A stretch of DNA of 64,000 bases from Limnochorda pilosa (lineage in GTDB: Bacteria; Bacillota; Limnochordia; Limnochordales; Limnochordaceae), in assembly GCF_001544015.1 (NCBI RefSeq), contig NZ_AP014924.1:1922001-1986000 (forward strand), given 5' to 3'. The notes beneath the pieces were generated by a model that was given only the letters and a program-made list of their open reading frames with translations, was not told the origin of the DNA and ran no database searches. This document shows, piece by piece, positions 16,256 through 24,350 of this stretch; position 1 is the stretch's first letter; every line of letters starts with the position of its first letter. The position numbers and the translations under genes were made by a program.

Positions 16256-17434
16256 TCAGTCCACGTGCCTGGGGTCAAACGCGTCCCGCACCCCGTCGCC
16301 CAGGAAGCTCCAGGCCAGCACCGAGAAGGCGATGAAGAAGCCGGGCGCCAGGATCCAGGGGTACCGGCTCAGGGCGGCCAGGTTCTGGCCGTCGCTCAGC
16401 ATCAGGCCCCAGCTCGAGAGCGGCTCCTGGATCCCCAGGCCGATGAAGGAGAGGCTCGCCTCGGCCAGGATGAAGCCGGGAAGCTGGATGGTCATGGAGA
16501 CGATCAGGTACGAGAGGGTGTTGGGGATGATGTGCTTGCGGATGATACGCCAGGTGCCCGCCCCCGAAGCCCGGGCGCCCTCCACGAACTCCTGCGACCG
16601 CAGGGAGAGGACCATGCCGCGGATCACCCGGGAGAGGCCGGCCCAGCCGATGAAGCCGATGATGACCGTCACCAGGAAGAAGCGATGGGTGGACGACATC
16701 CCCAGCGGCAGGATGGCCGAGAGGGCTACCAGGAGGTAGAACTGGGGGATGCTGATGATGATCTCCGCGATGCGCATCATCACGTTATCGATCTTGCCGC
16801 CGAAGTACCCCGAGGCGGCACCGTAGACGAGCCCGATCCCCGTGCTGATCAGGATGCCGATGACGCCCACGAAGAGGGTGCGCCGGCCCCCGTACCAGAT
16901 GCGGGAGAGGATGTCGCGCCCGTAGAGGTCCGCCCCCAACGGGTAGATGGCCGCCGGCGCCTCCACCCCGTAGAGGTGGATGTTGGTTGGGAGGATCCCC
17001 AGGAGCCTGTACGGCGCCCCCTCCACGAAGAAGCGGATGGGGAAACGGCCCTGGGAGGGATCGGGCTCGTAGCGGTGGAGCGCCCGGTTGACCTCCTTGT
17101 ACGCGTAGACGTAGGGCCGCGTCAGCCGCCCGCTCTCGTCCCGGAAGTGGATCTTGGTGGGGGGCAGGTAGAGGCGGTTGCGAACGGTGGTGGCCTCCGG
17201 GTAGGGTGCGACGAACTCCGCGAAGACGGCGAGCACGTGCAGCACCACAAGGAGCGCACCCGCCACCATGGCCGCCCGGTTTCGGCGAAGCCGGGCCCAG
17301 GCGATCTCCATGGGCGAGCGGGACGGCGGCGCCTCGGCGATCGCGACCTGCGAGGCGACCGCAGGCGCGGCCTGGGGTTGGGCGCTGGGCGACGACGGCA
17401 TGGCGGCTCCTCCTCCGGAACGGGGCTCAGTCAT
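16256..17434 (-). CDS. ABC transporter permease, OppC/DppC family
   Basis: A 392-residue inner-membrane permease for peptide or nickel-type importers. It has a long N-terminal Ala/Pro-rich tail, a first helix near 52-75, and a roughly 95-residue extracytoplasmic insert before the core. The core contains SRVIRGMVLSLRSQEFVEGARASGAG, the EAA loop contacting the ATPase, here written in part. Its ATG overlaps the dppB-type gene by eight bases. The matching ATPase genes are not in the window. Confidence 0.9.
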   Translation of the reverse strand: MTEPRSGGGAAMPSSPSAQPQAAPAVASQVAIAEAPPSRSPMEIAWARLRRNRAAMVAGALLVVLHVLAVFAEFVAPYPEATTVRNRLYLPPTKIHFRDESGRLTRPYVYAYKEVNRALHRYEPDPSQGRFPIRFFVEGAPYRLLGILPTNIHLYGVEAPAAIYPLGADLYGRDILSRIWYGGRRTLFVGVIGILISTGIGLVYGAASGYFGGKIDNVMMRIAEIIISIPQFYLLVALSAILPLGMSSTHRFFLVTVIIGFIGWAGLSRVIRGMVLSLRSQEFVEGARASGAGTWRIIRKHIIPNTLSYLIVSMTIQLPGFILAEASLSFIGLGIQEPLSSWGLMLSDGQNLAALSRYPWILAPGFFIAFSVLAWSFLGDGVRDAFDPRHVD

Positions 17435-18398
17435 AGCGGATCCTCGGGTCCGCCAGGGCCAGGAGCACGTCGGCCACCAGGTTGCCCAGGACCAACAGCG
17501 CCCCGCCGATCATGAGGCTCCCCATGACCAGCCAGTAGTCCCGGCTCAGCACCGCGCTCAGGATCAGCTTGCCGAGCCCGGGGTAGTTGGTCACCTGCTC
17601 GGTGAGGGCCGCGCCGCTCAGGATCGTCCCCAGGTCGAAGCCGAAGAGGGTGATCAGCGGGTTGAGGGCGTTGCGCACCGCGTGCTTGTAGATCACCGCC
17701 CGCTCGCTCAGGCCCTTGGACCGGGCGGTGCGGACGAAGTCCTGGTGGAGTTGGTCCAGGAGCTGGGCCCGCATGTAGCGGGAGACCGCGGCCATCTGGG
17801 AGGTGCCCAGCACCACCACCGGGATGATCAGGTGGTGCAAGCGGTCCGCCAGCCGCTCGGACCACGACATCCACGCGTACTCGATGCTGGTGGCGCCGCC
17901 CACCGGGAAGGGGAGCCGGTAGACCACCACCAGGTAGAGCAGGATCAGCGCCAGGAAGAAGTTGGGGATCGAAAGCCCGATGTACGACAGGAAGCTGAAG
18001 GCCCGGTCGCCGGGCGAGTACTGCCGGACGGCCGAGTAGATGCCGATGGGCAGCGCCAGCAGCCAGGCGAAGAGGCTGGCGCTCATGGTGAGCACGATGG
18101 TGTTCAGGGCACGGGCACCGATGAGGAAGGTCACCGGCGCGTTGTACGAGAAGGAGCGCCCCATGTCGCCGTGAAAGACGGCGTTCTTCAGCCAGACGAA
18201 GTACTGGACCAAGGGGGGCTTGTCGAGCCCGAACTGGCGGGCCATGGCCTCCAGGGTCTCGGGCCGGATCTGGGGGCTCATGCGGAACTGGTCCAGGAAG
18301 CTGCCCGGGGCGAGCTGCATGATGAAGAAGCTCAGGATGCTGATGCCGATCAGCATGGGAATGATGTAGAGCAACCGCCGCGTGATGTACTGGAACAT
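17427..18398 (-). CDS. ABC transporter permease, OppB/DppB family
   Basis: A 323-residue permease partner of the preceding OppC-type protein. MFQYITRRLLYIIPMLIGIS is the typical OppB start, and the EAA loop reads QDFVRTARSKGLSERAVIYK. Six membrane helices are evident. It lies 122 bp downstream of the binding-protein gene, from which a hairpin separates it. Confidence 0.93.
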   Translation of the reverse strand: MFQYITRRLLYIIPMLIGISILSFFIMQLAPGSFLDQFRMSPQIRPETLEAMARQFGLDKPPLVQYFVWLKNAVFHGDMGRSFSYNAPVTFLIGARALNTIVLTMSASLFAWLLALPIGIYSAVRQYSPGDRAFSFLSYIGLSIPNFFLALILLYLVVVYRLPFPVGGATSIEYAWMSWSERLADRLHHLIIPVVVLGTSQMAAVSRYMRAQLLDQLHQDFVRTARSKGLSERAVIYKHAVRNALNPLITLFGFDLGTILSGAALTEQVTNYPGLGKLILSAVLSRDYWLVMGSLMIGGALLVLGNLVADVLLALADPRIRYD

Positions 18399-18450
18399 GG
18401 CTCAGCCTCCCCGGGGGCGGCTGGGGCGCACGCCCCGCCCACCGGCCGGA

Positions 18451-18473
18451 GGGGAAGGCGCCAGGCCTTCCCC
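18451..18473 (-). terminator. Hairpin between binding protein and permease genes
   Basis: GGGGAAGG and CCTTCCCC form an eight-base-pair stem around a seven-base loop, without a T-tract. Hairpins here often stabilise upstream mRNA or partly terminate, so that binding protein exceeds permease. That role is inferred from position. Confidence 0.45.
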
Positions 18474-18520
18474 CCCGAACCCCGCACGTCTTACATCGTC
18501 CTTGCCTCGGGTCTTTCAGA

Positions 18521-20254
18521 TCACCGGTCGAGCCAGAGCTGCTCCAGGTTCCACATGGCCTCGAAGAAGCCGTTGGCCGCGTACGCGGTGGGCCGGTAGT
18601 TCTTCAGCTCCGGCACGTACACCTGGAAGCTGTTGGGCACCACCGTGTAGATGAGCGGCTGCTGCTCGCCCGCGATCTCCTGGTAGCGGTAGTAGAACTC
18701 GACCCGCTCCTGCTCGTCGAGGATCTTCACGCCCTCGTCGAAGATGCGGTCGATCTCGGCCTCCCACTCGGTGGCCGGCTTCTCCTGATTGGGCCACCAC
18801 ATGTGGAGCCCGCCGGAGGAGTGCCAGGTGTTCCGGCCGCCGTTGGGATCAATGCCGCCGCCGGTGAGGCCGATGATGATGGCGTCCCATCCCTCGCCCG
18901 AGAGCAGGTGGTCCACCAGCACGTTGAAGTCGATGGGCTGGAAGTTCACCTTGATCCCGAGCTTGCCCAGGTCCTCGCTGAGCAGGTTGCCGATGGCTTC
19001 ACGCTGGGTGTTGCCCGCGTTGGTCAGCAGGCTGAACTCCACCGCGTTACCCTGGGCATCCCGCAGGACCCCGTCGTTCCCCTTGACGAAGCCGGCCTCG
19101 GCCAGGACCGCGGCGGCCTTCTCCAGGTCGTAGGGGTACTGGGCCACGTTGGGGGTGTAGAAGAGCGCGTTGGCCGGGGATTCAGGACCATACGCGGGCG
19201 TCGCCATGCCGTTGTAGATGGCGTCGGCGATGGACTGGCGGTCCATGGCGTAGGAGACCGCCTGGCGGAACTTCACGTTCCGGAACCAGTCCACCTTGGG
19301 CTGGGGCACGCTGTTCGGATTCTGGTTGAAGACCACGAACTGGCTGTCGAAGGTGGGCCCGGCGTCGTTGAGGACCGCGTGGAGCCGGCCGCTCGAGATC
19401 AGCTCCTGGTACTCGGGCGCCTTGCTGGCCGGAAGCGCCATCACGTCCAGGTCGCCGTTGCGGAAGGCCAGGTCCATGGACTCCAGGGTGTCGAACGAGC
19501 GGATGACGAGCCGGGTCAGGTAGGGGAGCTGGTTCCCATCCTGGTCCACCTGCCAGTAGTTGGGGTTCCTCTGGAAGAGGACGTACTCGCCCTGGCGGTA
19601 GTCCACCATGCGGTAGGGGCCGGTGCCGATGATCTCGCTGGCCGGGGTGGCCACGGACCAGGTCTCGCTGAAGGTGCCGTTCTCGTAGGCCGGACCCAGG
19701 ATGTGCTTGGGCACGATGGGCACGCCGATCTGGCGCAGAATGGGCACGAAGACGTCGGGAAGGTGGAAGCGGACGGTGTAGTCGTCCACCTTCTCGTAGG
19801 TGAGCGGCTCGCCCGCCACCAGGAGCCCGTCGCGGAAGTTGTTGGGAATGTCCTCGTCGTAGGTGAGGTCGTAGGAGAAGATGACGTCGTCCGCGGTCAG
19901 CTCCTGGCCGTCGTGCCACTTGATCCCCTTGCGCAGGTAGAAGGTGTAGGTGAGGCCGTCGTCGCTCACGTCCCACTTGTACGCGAGGCTGGGAACAACC
20001 TCGGTGGTGACGCCGTCAACGGAGACCAGGCCTTCGAAGACGTGCTGGAGCACGTCGTCCGAGGAGCTCTCCTTGTACAGGTAGTAGTTGAAGGTCTTCG
20101 GGTCCGAGATCTGCCCGGTCCTCAAGGTTCCGCCGTAGCGGCCGATCTCGGGCACCTGCTCCACCACGGGCGCCACGGCCTGCGCCCAGGCTCCGGCGGA
20201 AAGCGCGCCGAACAGGGCCGCGGACAGGACGAGCGCGAACCATCGCTTCAACAA
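18521..20254 (-). CDS. ABC transporter substrate-binding protein, family 5
   Basis: A 577-residue extracytoplasmic solute-binding protein (SBP_bac_5; oligopeptide/dipeptide type). It has a Sec signal peptide (MLKRWFALVLSAALFGALSA, cleavage around AWA-QA). Family phrases include PSLAYKWDVSDDGLTYTFYL, LRKGIKWHDGQELTADDVIF and FRQAVSYAMDRQSIADAIYN. It starts at TTG 20252-20254 with GGAGG six bases upstream. It is first in an operon with two permeases. Similarity to long (over 560-residue) members suggests peptide or oligosaccharide ligands, but the sequence does not settle it. Confidence 0.92.
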   Translation of the reverse strand: MLKRWFALVLSAALFGALSAGAWAQAVAPVVEQVPEIGRYGGTLRTGQISDPKTFNYYLYKESSSDDVLQHVFEGLVSVDGVTTEVVPSLAYKWDVSDDGLTYTFYLRKGIKWHDGQELTADDVIFSYDLTYDEDIPNNFRDGLLVAGEPLTYEKVDDYTVRFHLPDVFVPILRQIGVPIVPKHILGPAYENGTFSETWSVATPASEIIGTGPYRMVDYRQGEYVLFQRNPNYWQVDQDGNQLPYLTRLVIRSFDTLESMDLAFRNGDLDVMALPASKAPEYQELISSGRLHAVLNDAGPTFDSQFVVFNQNPNSVPQPKVDWFRNVKFRQAVSYAMDRQSIADAIYNGMATPAYGPESPANALFYTPNVAQYPYDLEKAAAVLAEAGFVKGNDGVLRDAQGNAVEFSLLTNAGNTQREAIGNLLSEDLGKLGIKVNFQPIDFNVLVDHLLSGEGWDAIIIGLTGGGIDPNGGRNTWHSSGGLHMWWPNQEKPATEWEAEIDRIFDEGVKILDEQERVEFYYRYQEIAGEQQPLIYTVVPNSFQVYVPELKNYRPTAYAANGFFEAMWNLEQLWLDR

Positions 20255-20439
20255 GCTTCGCCTCCCATTCTCGGGTGACGCACCCCACGGTGCGGATGTC
20301 GGACGTCCTGGCGTCAGCGTCAGCGGCCGGTCATACGGTGGTACCTGATCCCCCTGGCCTCGCGTCGGACGTCCCGCGGACTAACCCTTTTCTTCGGCGC
20401 TTTCAGGCTCAATCCTCCTCCACAGCCTTTCTCTTCCTC

Positions 20440-20485
20440 CACAGTCGAACTGTGTTGCATTCCTCCTTGTTTTGCCGACCATGCT
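20440..20485 (+). promoter_or_regulatory. Palindrome and weak forespore-type promoter before SNF2 gene A
   Basis: A perfect inverted repeat, CACAGTCGAACTGTG (20440-20454), lies between the divergent binding-protein and SNF2 genes. Directly after it TGCATT (20456-20461), 18 bases, then CATGCT (20480-20485) resembles the TGCATA-18-CATACT element before sigG in this window. The match is imperfect, so this is a candidate only. The rest of the 294-bp gap shows no gene. Confidence 0.3.
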
Positions 20486-20548
20486 CCAAATCTCGAACAC
20501 AGCGCGGCTCGCAGTCGCCGCGGCGCATCCTAGGGCGGGGGGACGACC

Positions 20549-22363
20549 GTGCCGTTGGAGCTGAAGGTGACCGTACCCATCCTGCACGGGTCCTGGGTTT
20601 GGGCACCGCCCAGGGCCCGCGCGGAACGCTGGAGCGAGCCCATCCGAGGAGGCGAGCTGGACCTCCAGGCTTCCCTGACGGGCGCAGCCCGGATCCTCCG
20701 GGCCCTGGGGCGGGCGCGCCGGCAGGGGCCGGATCCGGAGAGGCTGGCCTGGTTCGGGCTGGCCTGGCGGCTGCACGTCCTGGAGCCGGTGGACCGTGGC
20801 GACCTGCTCGCACCCCGGCTCCTGGCCCAGCGCTGGCGGGAGGTGGGGGTGATCCCCTACCCCCACCAGCTGGAGACGGCCCGGCGGGTGGTGGAGGATC
20901 TGGACGGGCGGGCCATCCTGGCCGATGAAGTGGGCCTCGGCAAGACGCTGGAGGCGGGGCTCGTCCTGAAGGAGTACCTCCTGCGGGGCCAGGTGGAGCG
21001 GGCCCTGGTCCTTTGCCCCGCCGCCCTGGTCTACCAGTGGTACCAGGAGCTGCGGGAGAAGCTGGACGTCCAAGCCATCATGCAGCGGGACCCCTCGGAC
21101 TGGGAGCGCCCGGGGGTGATCATCGGCTCGCTGGACCTGGCCAAGCGCTCCCCCCACCGGGAGATCCTGGCAGGCCAGCGTTTCGACCTCCTCATCGTGG
21201 ACGAGGCCCACAAGCTGAAGAACCCCCGGACCCAGAACCACAAGCTGGTGCAGGCCATCCCCCGCACCTACACGCTGCTCGTCACGGCCACACCCGTCCA
21301 GAACGGGCTGGAGGAGCTCTACCACCTGACAAGCCTCCTGCGCCCCGGCCAACTCGGCACCTACCGCACCTTCCAGGCCGCGTTCATGATCGACCGGCAC
21401 ACCCCGCGGGCTCCCGAGGAGCTGCGCCGTCTCCTGGGACGGGTCCTCATCCGCCATCGCCACCGCGAGGTGGCCAAGGACCTGCCCGAGCGCCGGGTGG
21501 AGACCCTCCTGGTGGACCCCACCCGGGAGGAGCGGGCCTTCTACGACGCGGTCACGGACCTGGTGCGCCGGGAGTACCGGCGGCTCGGCACCCTGGCCGG
21601 GATGCTCCCCCTGATCACCTTGCAGCGCGAGCTGGCCTCCAGCGTCGAGGCGGCGTGCGCCACCCTGGAGCACCTGCTGGACCAGGGCGACCTGGAACCT
21701 GAGCTGGCCGGCCGGCTCCTGGAGCAGGCCCGCTCGGTGAGCCGGCAGGCCAAGCTCGAACGCTGCCTGGAGCTGGTGCGGGCGACGGAGGGACAGGTGC
21801 TGCTCTTCACCGAGTACCGCGCCACCCAGGGAGTGCTGCTGGGGCGCCTGCAGGCGGAAGGGATCGTCGCCCTCGCCTTCGACGGCAGCCTCTCGGCCTC
21901 GCGCAAGGCCTTCGTGCGGGAGCTCTTCCGCCGGCGGGGTCAGGTGCTGGTGAGCACCGATTCGGGCGCCGAGGGCCTGAACTTCCAGTTCTGCCACCAT
22001 CTGATCCACTACGACCTGCCCTGGAACCCGATGCGGCTCGAGCAACGGATCGGCCGGGTGCACCGCCTGGGCCAGACCCAGCCGGTGCTGGTGCGGACCC
22101 TGGCCGTCCGGGGAAGCGTGGAGTCGTACATGCTCTACCTGCTCCAGCAGAAGATCCGCCTCTTCGAATCGGTCATCGGGGAGCTGGACGCGATCCTCTC
22201 CGGCGCCGCGCTTCAGACCACGGTGGAGGCAGCGTTCACCCGGGCGTTGCTCGAGTCCCGGGACGAGGCGGACCTGCTCACGCGCCTGGACGAGCTGGCC
22301 GGCCGCATCCTGCAGGAGCGCCGCCGGCTGGACGAGAGCCGGGAGCGGGTCCCGTGGCTGTGA
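20549..22363 (+). CDS. SNF2-family helicase A (YqhH-like)
   Basis: A 604-residue SF2/SNF2 ATPase. A roughly 105-residue N-terminal region is followed by PYPHQLETA (Q-motif area), ADEVGLGKTLEAG (Walker A), LIVDEAHKLKN (Walker B/DEAH), LLVTATPVQN (motif III), STDSGAEGLNFQF (motif V) and QRIGRVHRLGQ (motif VI). A C-terminal helical tail of about 90 residues follows. The short, RapA-like layout resembles B. subtilis YqhH as I recall it. It starts at GTG 20549 with GGGGGG upstream. The last codons overlap the partner gene. It probably remodels nucleic acid-protein complexes; substrate unknown. Confidence 0.93.
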   Translation: MPLELKVTVPILHGSWVWAPPRARAERWSEPIRGGELDLQASLTGAARILRALGRARRQGPDPERLAWFGLAWRLHVLEPVDRGDLLAPRLLAQRWREVGVIPYPHQLETARRVVEDLDGRAILADEVGLGKTLEAGLVLKEYLLRGQVERALVLCPAALVYQWYQELREKLDVQAIMQRDPSDWERPGVIIGSLDLAKRSPHREILAGQRFDLLIVDEAHKLKNPRTQNHKLVQAIPRTYTLLVTATPVQNGLEELYHLTSLLRPGQLGTYRTFQAAFMIDRHTPRAPEELRRLLGRVLIRHRHREVAKDLPERRVETLLVDPTREERAFYDAVTDLVRREYRRLGTLAGMLPLITLQRELASSVEAACATLEHLLDQGDLEPELAGRLLEQARSVSRQAKLERCLELVRATEGQVLLFTEYRATQGVLLGRLQAEGIVALAFDGSLSASRKAFVRELFRRRGQVLVSTDSGAEGLNFQFCHHLIHYDLPWNPMRLEQRIGRVHRLGQTQPVLVRTLAVRGSVESYMLYLLQQKIRLFESVIGELDAILSGAALQTTVEAAFTRALLESRDEADLLTRLDELAGRILQERRRLDESRERVPWL

Positions 22364-23445
22364 TCCCCACCTGGCTCCAAGAGGGTCTGCCTCTTCTTGG
22401 CGGAGCGCTGCGCCTCCTGGAACCGGGTCTGGTCGAGGTGACGCTCCCGCCCGAAGGTCTGGCCGAGCTGGAAGAGATCGTCCTTTCACCCTTCGTCCCG
22501 TCGCCCCCCTCCCCGCCCCGGGTGTGGGCGCTGGACGACGAGGGGGCGCGCCGCCACCCGGAGGCCGAGTGGGTGGCCCCGGGCAGCGCCCGCTTCCGGC
22601 AGTGGGTGGAGCTCGGGCGGCGGCGCGCGCCCGCGGCCGTGGCCCGGTGGCTGGACGGAGACCCGACGTGGGTTCCGGTCCTGGAGCTCCTCTGGCGGGT
22701 GGAGAGCAACGGGTCGGGCCGGCTGGCCTGGACCCTGGCGAGCCGCGCCCTGCTGCCGGGAGGGCCCGTGGACGTGCGGGTGCCCGAGGAGGAGCCCCCC
22801 TGGCTGGACTGGCTCCGAACCGGCCGCCTGGGGGCCGGCTCGCCGCCGGGTGCCCCCAGGCCCCGCCTGCGAGAAGCCGTGGAGGCGACCCTGCGGGCGC
22901 TGGCGAACCGCCTGGCCCCCGAGGCCGCCGGTTGGGCCCGCGAGCAGCGGACCCGCTGGGAGGCGGAGCGGCGCCAGGTGGCCGCGTACCACCAGGCCCT
23001 CCTGCGGGAGGACCCCGACGGAGATGGCCCGGCGGCCCTGGAGCGTCACCTGGAGGAGCTGGAGCGAAGCCTGGCCCCCCGCCTGCGGGCTCGGCCGCTT
23101 CTGGCCCTGCTTCTTTACCTGCCGCCCGGGGTGGCGCGCGGCCTGGTGAGACCCGAGGCCGGCACGATCGGGTCCAGGGACGGGAGCAGTTCGTCCGAGA
23201 GGGCCGCGCAGTCCGGACAGGCGCGGGCAGGCACCGCGCGGCCCGGCGCAGCGCTGTCGGAAGGGCCGGCGGGCATGGCGCTGCCGCACGCGGCGCAGGT
23301 GGGACGACCGCACGCGGCGCAGGATCCCGCAGCGCATCGGGGACAGAAGGCGGTCCCGCACGCGCAGGGGGACGCGCAGCCCGGGCAGAGGAGCCTCGGG
23401 CAGCGACAGAGGAGCAGGCGATCGACCTCGCGCCCGCACTCCTGA
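22354..23445 (+). CDS. SNF2-partner protein A (YqhG-like), read-through C-terminus
   Basis: The open frame encodes 363 residues and overlaps the helicase A stop by ten bases, so the two are translationally coupled. Residues 1 to about 260 look like real protein: a compact beta-rich start, PVLELLWRVESNGSGRLAWT, then a helical part (WAREQRTRWEAERRQVAAYH) and PRLRARPLLALLLYLPPG. The order 'W..ARxRWE ... Y ... PR ... LLYLP' recalls YqhG proteins. Residues after about 262 are antisense to the zinc-finger end of the converging gene and are probably read-through past a lost stop. Function unknown. Confidence 0.7.
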   Translation: MAVIPTWLQEGLPLLGGALRLLEPGLVEVTLPPEGLAELEEIVLSPFVPSPPSPPRVWALDDEGARRHPEAEWVAPGSARFRQWVELGRRRAPAAVARWLDGDPTWVPVLELLWRVESNGSGRLAWTLASRALLPGGPVDVRVPEEEPPWLDWLRTGRLGAGSPPGAPRPRLREAVEATLRALANRLAPEAAGWAREQRTRWEAERRQVAAYHQALLREDPDGDGPAALERHLEELERSLAPRLRARPLLALLLYLPPGVARGLVRPEAGTIGSRDGSSSSERAAQSGQARAGTARPGAALSEGPAGMALPHAAQVGRPHAAQDPAAHRGQKAVPHAQGDAQPGQRSLGQRQRSRRSTSRPHS

Positions 23446-24350
23446 CAGGCCAGGCCGGACCACCGCCTCTGGGCCAGGTTCCAGGCGGCCTCCAGCTCCA
23501 GCGGCTCAGCCTCGCCCCTGCCCCGCTCCGGCCGCACGGTGAGCTGCAGCACCAGGTGGGGCGTCCAGAGGAGCGCGGCGCCAACCGGCTCCGCCTCCAG
23601 GCGGACCCGGTACCGCTCCGCCACCTCGGCCATGCGGCGCCGTCGCTCGCGCACAAGGCGGGCCCGGGCTTCGGCCAGGTCCTCGCGCAGGGCCCGCAGA
23701 CGCTCCTCCACCTCGGCCGGGACCCCGCGGGTGGACGCCCCCGGCAGCAGGAGGCGGGCCCGCAGTCCTTCGAGCTGGAGGAGCATCGCCCTCAGCGGTT
23801 CCGCCGCCTCGTCCTCGAGACCGCGGTAGTACGCCTCCAGGCGTTGCTCCTCCAGCTGGCGCCGCTCGTGCACGCCCCGCCGAAAGGACCTTCCGGGCTC
23901 CTCGGCCCAGCGGGGCAGCGCCTCCAGCGCCCGCTCCAGGAGGCGGTGAAGCCCGTACGTCTGCCCGCGCGCCCCCGGGGCCGGCGACGGCCCGGCCGCG
24001 GCAGGCACCGGAACCGCGGGTTCCACCCACTGCCCCTCGGCGTCGGCCATCAGGACGAGGGTCTCCTCCCGGGCGAGGTCGGCCCTCCACCGCAGGCGGA
24101 AGACGAAGAGCGGATTCTCGCGGTATTCGAGGCGTATCCGGTCCAGGCGCACGCGCACCCCGGGCAGACGCGGCGCCGGCGGGGGGAACGGGGGCACACG
24201 CCACGCCTGCAGAGGCAGCCGGCCGGCCGTCCAGCGGGGGAGGTCCGCCAGGGTCTCCAGCCACCGTTCCGAGGGGGGAGGCACGAAGAGTTGGCAGGTG
24301 GTCCCTGTCCCGCCGGCTGCCGCATCGGTGGGGCCGGGATCAAAGGGCAT
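23115..24350 (-). CDS. SNF2-partner protein B with C-terminal zinc fingers
   Basis: 411 residues. The N-terminal beta-rich part contains RIRLEYRENPLFVFRLRWRA. A long coiled-coil follows (about 150-270: RRGVHERRQLEEQRLEAYY and RLRALREDLAEARARLVRER). The tail is cysteine-rich: CQEC, CRC, CPGC, CAC, CPRC, CAAC, CAAC and CPDC, enough for three or four Zn sites. The ATG overlaps the helicase B stop by 11 bases, mirroring module A. The last 331 bp overlap the opposite-strand frame of partner A. The Cys pattern makes this strand the convincing coding one in the overlap. It may be the nucleic-acid or targeting subunit of helicase B (inference). Confidence 0.8.
   Translation of the reverse strand: MPFDPGPTDAAAGGTGTTCQLFVPPPSERWLETLADLPRWTAGRLPLQAWRVPPFPPPAPRLPGVRVRLDRIRLEYRENPLFVFRLRWRADLAREETLVLMADAEGQWVEPAVPVPAAAGPSPAPGARGQTYGLHRLLERALEALPRWAEEPGRSFRRGVHERRQLEEQRLEAYYRGLEDEAAEPLRAMLLQLEGLRARLLLPGASTRGVPAEVEERLRALREDLAEARARLVRERRRRMAEVAERYRVRLEAEPVGAALLWTPHLVLQLTVRPERGRGEAEPLELEAAWNLAQRRWSGLACQECGREVDRLLLCRCPRLLCPGCASPCACGTAFCPRCAAGSCAACGRPTCAACGSAMPAGPSDSAAPGRAVPARACPDCAALSDELLPSLDPIVPASGLTRPRATPGGR

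Noticed and set aside
16256-20254. Nickel-specific (nikABC) assignment of the ABC transporter
   Set aside because: Family-5 binding proteins and OppBC permeases do not reveal the ligand by sequence alone; no ATPase or metal genes are adjacent.
20381-23656. 1091-codon minus-strand open frame opposite helicase A and partner A
   Set aside because: No domains or plausible start signal; helicase A on the other strand has all SNF2 motifs.
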